This document shows positions 1 through 5,822 of a stretch of DNA of 8,031 bases, piece by piece. The translations under genes and the position numbers were made by a program. Source of the stretch: Weeksellaceae bacterium (GTDB lineage: Bacteria; Bacteroidota; Bacteroidia; Flavobacteriales; Weeksellaceae). The stretch is taken from positions 1 to 8,031 of the forward strand of contig JAQVDG010000079.1 in the NCBI GenBank assembly GCA_028698395.1, written 5' to 3'. Numbering within the stretch: position 1 is the stretch's first letter; each line of letters opens with the position of its first letter. A model generated the notes under the pieces. That model saw nothing but the letters and a program-made list of their open reading frames with translations, had not been told where the DNA came from and ran no database searches.

Positions 1-2693
1 TTTAATTTTGAAATAATTTTATTTCCTCCTAGATAGTTATCCCATAATTGATTCTGAACATTTCTGTGACTTAATATTGTTATAGCTGTTGGCATTTGCA
101 CATCTTCAAATATTTTATCTCCTAAATCCTTAATTTCATGAATCTCTGTATTATTTAGCAAGAACTCTCTTAATTTCTCATATTGCATCCCTTTTATAAA
201 TAAACTCGGAGTGATATATCCAAATAAGCCATCAAGCTTTAATATTTTTATCCCCTTTTCAAAAAAGTAAGCATATAGATCGCCACAATTTTTAGTGAAA
301 TATTTTTCATATAATTGTTTATCAACTTGTACATAAGGGGGATTTCCAATGACCACATCAAAACCACCTTTGTATCTCTTTTTAAAGACTTCTTCAGGCG
401 TTTTCACAAACGAAGCAATTACTTCTTCCAACTTCTTACTTTGTGGTAATTGATGTTTGTGTCTGTTGTTTTCAATATATATCAAAGCATTTGAAAGATG
501 AGTAGCCTTGTACGGAAATCCACTTTCTTCTTCACTAATCCATTTCCAACTTTTAGTGTCAACCGAATAAAATTTTTGTGACCATAAGTGATTATTGTGT
601 TCATCGGGATGATAGGAATCGTGATTTTGATTTCTACCCAAGGCATCTCCTCCCAAGGCATCTTGATGCCTTGCCATAGTGTGCAATGGGTCAAGACCCA
701 TTGGGATGTCAGGAGTATCAGGATTCATTGGAGAAACAGATTCTGAACTTATCCATCGGTTTAATTCCTTGCTACTGATGGATTTCATGATTCGCACTTG
801 GTCGGTCAGTTCGTCTTCGGTACATACCAAAATAAGGTGAACATGGTCTTTACAAGCATTCCAAGCCAATACTTCAAGATTATAGTCTTTGATAATTTTC
901 CCGAAAATTTCAGCCAGTTTTATTTCCTGTTCGAGATTTAGATGAGCGGGTTTTCCGGGTACGATATTCAATTTCTTCATTCGTTCCGAAGTCCGGCTGT
1001 TGTGTGTAGTGAATACCAAATGATAGGCATTTTTTTCTTTGAAAATCTTTGGAAATTCTTTTTCCCAATTAAAAGCCAAATCTCCTGCTACTTCAGGGTC
1101 ATCTATAAGCGAATTTCCACATTTGAGGTTATTGTTTAAGCTATTGAGTTTTCTATTGGGTTCGGCAGTTCTGAGCCAAAGTGAAAGTTTGGCTATTTCT
1201 ACAGATTCTTCATTTAAGTCCACACCATAAAGGTTGTTTTCCAAAATGCTTTCTGAATGGTAAGAAAAAGCAATGGTAGAGTCAGTAAGTTTGGCTTCCA
1301 TTTCATCTATATGGGAGTGTTCTTCTATCAGAAAGTTCAAAGCTTCATTTAAAAAAGAACCGGAACCACAAGCAGGGTCTATAATAGTAATCTGATGTAA
1401 CCAAGTTCTGTAATCTTGTAGTTTTTTTAGAAGTATTTGTTTGGTTTTTAGCTGTCTGTTTTTATCAGTGTAATACTCCTCTTCATTAATTTCTAATTTT
1501 GCTTTTTTTTCCTCACAAAGCTTTCCTACCGTGTTTTCTACTATATATTTGGTGATGTATTTAGGAGTATAGAATACCCCATCTTTTTTGCGTTTTGTTT
1601 GTGTTTTATCAATTGCTTCACCTTCAATTTGCGCTTTGATTTCATCTATTTCATTGAGTGAGTGTTCAAAAATATGTCCAAGTATATTCACATCTACTTC
1701 ACTTTCAAAGTCATAGTCAGAAAGTTTTAGTGTGTGTTTGTATAATAGTTCATCATTGATTTTTGTATTGTCAAGTATTTCATCCGGTTTAAACAAACCA
1801 CCATTGTAGGCAAACACATCGAATTGTTTCCCTTTGAATCCTGTATTGAGATAGCCAAAGTATTTTCTAAATCGGTCATAAAGAGGAACATATTCATCGA
1901 GCTCTTTTAGTTTAATCCACTGGTCTAAAATCATCCTTACAGAATTGGGTGGCAACAAACCTCTATCTTCACCAAAGAATAGAAACAAAAGTCTATCGAG
2001 TAGTTTCTGTGATTTTTTAAAGAGTTCTAATTGATTGTACTCCGGATTTTCATCAATCAAATTTTGAAAAAGCTCTCTTTTAAAGACTGAATAATCTTTA
2101 TAGAGGTGTTTTGTGATTTCATCTTCTTTGCTGACTGATTCATTCTTGATTTTAGAAGCAATGTCATTTTTAATGTTCTCATAAGCAAGACAGAGATACA
2201 GCAATTTGAACTCATCTTCTGTAAGTTTAAACAGATTAAATTCTATATGTTCAATGGCATTATCAATATAGAATCTCAGTTTTTCAAAATTTGAAATAAC
2301 CACATATTTACAAGTAGGTTGGTTGTTTTTATAACCAAAAGCCTGTTCTTCCACTGTACCTAAATCTGTGGTGTCAGTACCTTTTAATTCTATTACAGCA
2401 GGAACTTTATCATCAATTATAATAGCACCATCAGCCTTTTTAGCATCTTTCACATTTTTGTATTCAGTGGTAAGATTAAAATCAGAAGTTGGATTGAGTG
2501 TATAGCCCAATACATTGACAAACAAATCTCTGAAAAAGCCTTCTTGATACTGCTCTTCTTTAGCTTTTTTGATGTTTTCTTGAATGGCAGGGTCATGAAA
2601 ATGAGAAGTAAACAAATTCCACTTTTCAGAAATAATTTCAGAATTTTGAGTTTTCAGGTATTTTGAAATGATTGTATTTTGAAATAATGCCAT
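1..2693 (-). CDS. Type IIG (Eco57I-like) restriction-modification enzyme with embedded HUH/Y1 transposase-like domain; 3' end beyond window
   Basis: A single open frame of 897 codons runs leftward from ATG at 2693 off the window edge. An in-frame TAA at 2712-2714 leaves this the only plausible start; there is no Shine-Dalgarno. The N-terminus carries a PD-(D/E)xK-type nuclease signature (D88, then VIELKG with E102 and K104). A helical region follows, then an adenine-N6 methyltransferase: motif X-like GVFYTPKYIT (372-381), SAM-binding DPACGSGSF (439-447), LYGVDLN (488-494), CGNSLI (525-530) and catalytic NPPY (784-787) within GGFDVVIGNPPYV. Nuclease plus methylase in one chain is the type IIG plan, cutting and methylating without partner subunits. 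Motif I to NPPY spans 345 residues, far more than usual, because residues of about 553-770 form a separate HUH/Y1-type domain. The target-recognition domain expected downstream of NPPY is mostly outside the window. No other defence gene is visible. Family assignment is firm; the cleavage specificity cannot be told. Confidence 0.93.
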   Translation of the reverse strand, partial: MALFQNTIISKYLKTQNSEIISEKWNLFTSHFHDPAIQENIKKAKEEQYQEGFFRDLFVNVLGYTLNPTSDFNLTTEYKNVKDAKKADGAIIIDDKVPAVIELKGTDTTDLGTVEEQAFGYKNNQPTCKYVVISNFEKLRFYIDNAIEHIEFNLFKLTEDEFKLLYLCLAYENIKNDIASKIKNESVSKEDEITKHLYKDYSVFKRELFQNLIDENPEYNQLELFKKSQKLLDRLLFLFFGEDRGLLPPNSVRMILDQWIKLKELDEYVPLYDRFRKYFGYLNTGFKGKQFDVFAYNGGLFKPDEILDNTKINDELLYKHTLKLSDYDFESEVDVNILGHIFEHSLNEIDEIKAQIEGEAIDKTQTKRKKDGVFYTPKYITKYIVENTVGKLCEEKKAKLEINEEEYYTDKNRQLKTKQILLKKLQDYRTWLHQITIIDPACGSGSFLNEALNFLIEEHSHIDEMEAKLTDSTIAFSYHSESILENNLYGVDLNEESVEIAKLSLWLRTAEPNRKLNSLNNNLKCGNSLIDDPEVAGDLAFNWEKEFPKIFKEKNAYHLVFTTHNSRTSERMKKLNIVPGKPAHLNLEQEIKLAEIFGKIIKDYNLEVLAWNACKDHVHLILVCTEDELTDQVRIMKSISSKELNRWISSESVSPMNPDTPDIPMGLDPLHTMARHQDALGGDALGRNQNHDSYHPDEHNNHLWSQKFYSVDTKSWKWISEEESGFPYKATHLSNALIYIENNRHKHQLPQSKKLEEVIASFVKTPEEVFKKRYKGGFDVVIGNPPYVQVDKQLYEKYFTKNCGDLYAYFFEKGIKILKLDGLFGYITPSLFIKGMQYEKLREFLLNNTEIHEIKDLGDKIFEDVQMPTAITILSHRNVQNQLWDNYLGGNKIISKL
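637..663. repeat. 12-bp direct repeat, 15-bp period
   Basis: CCCAAGGCATCT occurs at 637-648 and again at 652-663. The 15-bp period keeps the reading frame and encodes the repeated peptide DALGG / DALGR (residues 678-687) in the linker between the HUH motif and the tyrosine of the embedded domain. The second copy supplies the left arm of the palindrome at 654-673. Confidence 0.9.
654..673. repeat. Perfect 20-bp palindrome (9-bp arms, 2-nt centre), copy 1
   Basis: CAAGGCATC, centre TT, GATGCCTTG: nine perfect base pairs inside coding sequence. It shares the pattern CAAnGnnTC-nn-GAnnCnTTG with the palindrome at 684-703, 10 bp away. It encodes part of RHQDALG in the embedded domain's linker. The form resembles REP-type hairpins, the usual substrates of RAYT enzymes, but I see no GTAG or GGAG tetranucleotide at the hairpin foot. 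Confidence 0.9.
684..703. repeat. Perfect 20-bp palindrome (9-bp arms, 2-nt centre), copy 2
   Basis: CAATGGGTC, centre AA, GACCCATTG: nine perfect base pairs. Six of nine arm positions match the palindrome at 654-673, and both begin CAA and close on TC-nn-GA. It encodes PMGLDPLH in the linker. Two same-sized, same-patterned palindromes this close are unlikely to be chance. Confidence 0.9.
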
Positions 2694-2768
2694 GATTGGT
2701 TTTTGTAATGGTTAAAATTATGAAAATTCTTGGATTCTAAAAATTGTAACAATAGGTGAGGACGAGAC

Positions 2769-2794
2769 AAAGCACTTCGGAAATGAGGTGCTTT
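2769..2794. terminator. Hairpin resembling an intrinsic terminator, better T-tract on plus strand
   Basis: AAAGCACTTC pairs with GAGGTGCTTT (10 bp including one G-T) around the loop GGAAAT. The plus strand continues TCTTATT; the minus strand continues TTTGTCTCG, a poorer U-tract. The arm GAAGTGCTTT is identical to an arm of the terminator after tRNA-Phe (7367-7376). No plus-strand gene ends here, so it may be a relic or a second barrier between ppiD and the restriction gene. Confidence 0.5.
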
Positions 2795-2837
2795 TCTTAT
2801 TAAAATCAATTTAAATAGCTTCTTAGAATTTTACCAT

Positions 2838-2879
2838 AAAAAAAACACCTCACTTGAAACAATCGAGTGAGGTGTTTTT
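2838..2879 (-). terminator. Rho-independent terminator of ppiD
   Basis: Bases 2841-2856 pair with 2864-2879 in a 16-bp stem with one G-T pair and the loop AAACAAT. On the minus strand the stem is followed by a run of eight T (2838-2845, partly in the stem). It starts 18 bases after the ppiD stop codon and should insulate the downstream restriction gene from the ppiD transcript. Confidence 0.9.
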
Positions 2880-2897
2880 GATAAGTTGTTATTTTTA

Positions 2898-5087
2898 TTA
2901 TAACTGTTGTCGGTCTAATTTTTCCATTCTTGTATCCTTGATATTTGCGGATTGAATCATAGAAGGAAGTAATTGTTGTGTGATTTTTTGTTGTTGTTGC
3001 TGACTCAATTGGTCGATTAAAAAAGTTGCATCTTCAACAGCAGGAGGATTGCCCATGTTTTTTAAATTGATAACATAAACACCTTCTTTTCCTTTGATAG
3101 CTTTAGAGTTTTGCCCTACTTGCATTCCGAAAGCTGCTCCGGCAACAAGTGGTTCTGTTCCTCTATCCGCAATATTTGCAGAACCAAAAGTTAAAGACGA
3201 ACTTCCTCTTTGTGCTCCGAATTTAGATACAAAATCATCAATAGTTGGATTTTCACCTAATTCTACGTTCACTTTTTGAGTTAATTTTTCCTGAACTAAT
3301 AAAGGTTCGATTTGGTCTCTAACCATGCTGGCAGGAGCTAATCCTTTTGGAGTTCTTGAAGTAAGGTAAACAATGATTTGGTCTTCATGAGCAGTGGTAA
3401 ATAAAAATGAACTGCCTACTTTGGTTTTTTTGTTGAAAGCCCATTTTAAAATGGCATCATCTGCATCATTTCCAAATCCTGAACCCGGATCAATAATAGA
3501 ACGATTGTTATAACGGGTAATATTTTCAGCTGTATCGTAGTTGAATCCTTTTGTCTGAGCTAAATTGGCAAAATCATTCAAAGATTTTCCTTGTACTTCT
3601 TGTGCGAAATTTCGGGCATCGTTAAAGTTTTTGTCAGAAGTATTTTGAGAAGCACTTACTTCTTTTACAATGTTAGCAAATTGGTACCCGGTTTGTGTTT
3701 TAATCCCATCAATTTTAATGATATGGAATCCAAACTGAGATTCTGTAATTCCAATTTCACCGGTTTTGTGTTCATTTAAGAATTGTAAATAAGCCGGAGC
3801 TAATCCTTGCGTATTACGTGCTTGCCATCCGATATTTCCGTCTTTTTCTTTTGACCCGATATCTTCAGAATATTGTGCAACTAAAGCTTTGAAGTTTGAA
3901 GCATCTGCCATGTTTTTGATGCTGTCTGCTAAAACTTGTGCTTCTGCACGGGTACGGGTGATGTTTTCTCTTGAAGCCAAATCAGTTCCTGCATACGTAA
4001 TTAAAATATGGCTGGAATTGATAGAGTCTGAAATTTCTTTAGAACCTGAGATTTTGACTAATTGGTAAGCATCTCCGGTTTTAAACGGACCTCCGATTTC
4101 TCCTACAGAAGCCGTCATCAAGAAGTTGAAATAATCTTCTGGCAACTGGACTTTGAATTGTTCAATTTCTTTACGGCTAATGTATTCACTGTTAAACGGT
4201 CTTTCCGAATATTTTGTTACATAAGCCGAATCATCTGTTACATTAGCAAAAGAAGGAATAGTATCGGTAATATTGTTAACTTCATCGATTGAAATATGTC
4301 CATTTAATAACTGATTTAAGCTATTTTTTACGTTGTTTTCATCTTCTTCTGAAGCTTTATTTACAAAATAAACATAGCTTAAATTTACGCTAGCCTCTAC
4401 TTCATAAGCTTTAGGAAATTTCTTTATGTAAGCTTCAATTTCAGCATCGGTAACTTCAATTTTGTATTTTGCAGTTAAATCGTCATACGAAATGAATCCA
4501 TAATCAAGGGTTGCATTTTGGATATTTCCGGCTTGCTGGATTTTTGCTTCTTTGTGAGTGGCCAAAGTTCCCATATTAACCATTTCCATATATTTCTGAC
4601 GAAGTAAGTTGGGACGTGCATTTTCAAAATTCATGATGAAATTCTGGTAAGCTTCGGCAGTTCCGGGAACTCCTTGCTCAGCCTGACTTTTTAGTTTCCC
4701 AATTTCAATTTTCAATTCTTCTCCACTTGTCATACTGTATTGTTGTGCCATATAGTTCCAAAGTTCGCCATCGCTTACTTCTAAACCGGCTTTCTCAGCA
4801 TGAGACTGAATTAATTTTTGAGAAACCAACGAATTCCAAATTTGCTCTGTAATTTGGGCATCCGAAAAATTAGGGTTGGATCTAACTTGGGATTTAGCTG
4901 TGATAAATTCCGCAAGTGTAATTGATTCGTTGTTTATTTTTCCTACTTCGTTAGGGTCTCCGGTAAAAACTCTTTTTACTACTGAGTTTTCACTAAATAA
5001 ATCTCCCGCTACGAAAGCAAGCATCGCTACACCGATTACTACGATCAACAAGCCCGTTTGTTTACGAATTTGTCCTAAAATTGCCAT
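2898..5087 (-). CDS. ppiD: PpiD/SurA-like periplasmic peptidyl-prolyl cis-trans isomerase
   Basis: A 729-residue protein beginning MAILGQIRKQ. One N-terminal membrane anchor (about residues 12-29, LLIVVIGVAMLAFVAGDL) follows a short basic cytoplasmic end, so the bulk faces the periplasm. A SurA/PpiD-type helical chaperone region follows (about 45-225: VGKINNESITLAEF, then VSQKLIQSHAEKAGLEVSD). A parvulin domain lies at about 357-462, with SSHILITY, YSEDIGSKEKDGNIGW and ITESQFGFHIIKID as its usual landmarks. A further C-terminal parvulin-like or chaperone segment runs to about 680 and ends in a Gln-rich tail. It is expected to help newly exported outer-membrane proteins fold, which suits the upstream barrel protein and lptC. 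The 147-bp gap to lptC contains a possible promoter of its own, and a strong terminator follows. The name ppiD rests on architecture; the Bacteroidota members are longer and diverged from the E. coli protein. Confidence 0.9.
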   Translation of the reverse strand: MAILGQIRKQTGLLIVVIGVAMLAFVAGDLFSENSVVKRVFTGDPNEVGKINNESITLAEFITAKSQVRSNPNFSDAQITEQIWNSLVSQKLIQSHAEKAGLEVSDGELWNYMAQQYSMTSGEELKIEIGKLKSQAEQGVPGTAEAYQNFIMNFENARPNLLRQKYMEMVNMGTLATHKEAKIQQAGNIQNATLDYGFISYDDLTAKYKIEVTDAEIEAYIKKFPKAYEVEASVNLSYVYFVNKASEEDENNVKNSLNQLLNGHISIDEVNNITDTIPSFANVTDDSAYVTKYSERPFNSEYISRKEIEQFKVQLPEDYFNFLMTASVGEIGGPFKTGDAYQLVKISGSKEISDSINSSHILITYAGTDLASRENITRTRAEAQVLADSIKNMADASNFKALVAQYSEDIGSKEKDGNIGWQARNTQGLAPAYLQFLNEHKTGEIGITESQFGFHIIKIDGIKTQTGYQFANIVKEVSASQNTSDKNFNDARNFAQEVQGKSLNDFANLAQTKGFNYDTAENITRYNNRSIIDPGSGFGNDADDAILKWAFNKKTKVGSSFLFTTAHEDQIIVYLTSRTPKGLAPASMVRDQIEPLLVQEKLTQKVNVELGENPTIDDFVSKFGAQRGSSSLTFGSANIADRGTEPLVAGAAFGMQVGQNSKAIKGKEGVYVINLKNMGNPPAVEDATFLIDQLSQQQQQKITQQLLPSMIQSANIKDTRMEKLDRQQL

Positions 5088-5118
5088 CTTATGATTTTAT
5101 TAATTTTTTAATAGGTGG

Positions 5119-5126
5119 CGAAATTA
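5119..5126 (-). promoter_or_regulatory. Possible -7 element for ppiD
   Basis: On the minus strand TAATTTCG matches the Bacteroidota -7 box TAnnTTTG at all but one defined position, and would place transcription start about 25 bases before the ppiD ATG. No clear TTTG -33 box stands at the usual spacing, so this is weak. The rest of the lptC-ppiD gap (5088-5234) is AT-rich. It contains one imperfect inverted repeat just after the lptC stop, CTGT/ACAG with flanking AAATT arms, but no clear T-tract. Confidence 0.35.
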
Positions 5127-5234
5127 CAATATTTCTGTTAATTTGAAAATTGGAATGAGATAAAATTCATTATTATAGGTAGGAAAAGTGAAAATTGGTG
5201 TAATTTTCTGTAAATTATTGAGTTTTCACAGAAA

Positions 5235-5816
5235 TTAAAGTTCTTGTTCTCGATAAAATTTAGTTCCTTGGTTATTGAATAATCGGTATTCTGTTAAATC
5301 ATCTTTGGCTTCTAATCCATTATTGGCTTGTAGAGAATCTCCGGATTTAGAAATGATATAAACAGTATCTTTTGAGAAAACTTTTCTTTCTTTTTTATTC
5401 CAAAATAATTTTTCTGTTTTCAGCGTATCTCCTTTTTCACTGATAACGATTACGTTTCCACGACCTTCATACCAATCTTTTATTTCGCTCATATAAGCCC
5501 AGTCGGCCCGTAAATAGCCCGGCGAATCCAAGTTTTTGGTGTAAAAATTTAATTCAACTCCTTTTGGAAATTGAGTAAAAGGAGAATCTTGCATGGCATA
5601 TTCTTCTATTAAAGGAGACCATAGATTGATTTTAATGAATCCGGAATCTTTAAAAACAACATGTGCATTGGTTAGAGAGCGGCTGGGGAAATTCATTTTT
5701 TTGAAATCCATGTCCACATCCTCTAATTTGGCACAAGCGATGACTAAACCGGCAAAATAAAAAGGAATGATTCTTTTCCGAAAAAAAAAAGTGTATATGG
5801 AAAAGAGAAAATTCAT
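5235..5816 (-). CDS. lptC: LptC-like LPS-transport lipoprotein
   Basis: A 193-residue protein. In the LPS export machine, LptC passes lipopolysaccharide from the LptBFG inner-membrane transporter to the periplasmic bridge. Residues 16-27 are hydrophobic and end in VIA followed by Cys28, a lipobox; Bacteroidota LptC proteins are commonly lipoproteins where the E. coli protein has a membrane helix. The body is a beta-rich OstA/LptC-type fold: GVELNFYTKN (86-95), YLRADWAYM (101-109), EGRGNVIVISEKGDTLKTEKLFWNKK in part (117-142) and a final G-D-S-L repeat (159-162). It starts 6 bp after the stop of the barrel-protein gene, so the two are co-transcribed. The N-terminus is odd: codons 9-13 contain a run of ten T, giving FFF, ahead of the expected short Arg/Lys-plus-hydrophobic signal. 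No downstream ATG would preserve the signal peptide. Confidence 0.85.
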   Translation of the reverse strand: MNFLFSIYTFFFRKRIIPFYFAGLVIACAKLEDVDMDFKKMNFPSRSLTNAHVVFKDSGFIKINLWSPLIEEYAMQDSPFTQFPKGVELNFYTKNLDSPGYLRADWAYMSEIKDWYEGRGNVIVISEKGDTLKTEKLFWNKKERKVFSKDTVYIISKSGDSLQANNGLEAKDDLTEYRLFNNQGTKFYREQEL

Positions 5817-5822
5817 GTTATT

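Larger units (their letters stand above)
378..1037 (-). mobile_element. IS200/REP-associated tyrosine transposase-like (Y1, HUH) domain inserted in frame in the methyltransferase
   Basis: Residues of about 553-770 of the restriction-modification protein do not belong to an Eco57I methylase. They read like a Y1 transposase or RAYT: an opening strand YHLVFTTHNSR (557-567), a helix, then NACKDHVHLIL with the HUH pair H617 and H619. A helix with SSKELNRW (640-647) follows, then LWSQKFYSV (703-711), and ALIYIENNRHKH (736-747). There Y739 (bases 477-479) sits where the nucleophilic tyrosine of this family lies, comparable to the YIxxNP motif. The block falls exactly between NWEKEFPKIF and KGGFDVVIGNPPY, which are normally near-neighbours in this methylase family. 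By hand count G+C is about 41% over 601-1020, against about 25-32% in flanking stretches of the same gene. The edges are estimates within about 10 codons. There is no separate start or stop, so it is a domain and not a free-standing insertion sequence. No flanking ends or target duplication are obvious. Confidence 0.75.

Noticed and set aside
482..694. Open frame of 70 codons on the minus strand within the restriction gene
   Set aside because: It overlaps the large restriction-modification frame in another phase, has no recognisable motif, and its N-terminal part is only the palindrome region read out of frame.
631..720. The nested palindromes as a CRISPR array or classical REP/BIME
   Set aside because: Only two palindromes, no unique spacers of uniform length, and no GTAG/GGAG tetranucleotide at the hairpin foot on the proper side (the GGAG at 712-715 is 8 bases away on the 3' side).
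378..1037. A complete, autonomous IS200/IS605 insertion
   Set aside because: There is no own start or stop, no visible end hairpins at the borders and no TnpB; the block reads through in the host gene's frame.
942..1230. Two overlapping plus-strand frames of about 65 codons
   Set aside because: They are antisense shadows of the methyltransferase and embedded domain, with no start signals or family features.
1503..1510. Eight-base A run (coding strand) in the restriction gene as a phase-variation switch
   Set aside because: Runs of this length are common in such AT-rich Lys codons; nothing else points to switching.
2713..2720. TAATTTTA as -7 box for the restriction gene
   Set aside because: The final G is missing and no TTTG stands at suitable spacing; too weak to annotate.
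3094..5094. Several plus-strand frames of 60-76 codons across ppiD
   Set aside because: All are antisense to the well-supported ppiD frame and lack domain or promoter evidence.
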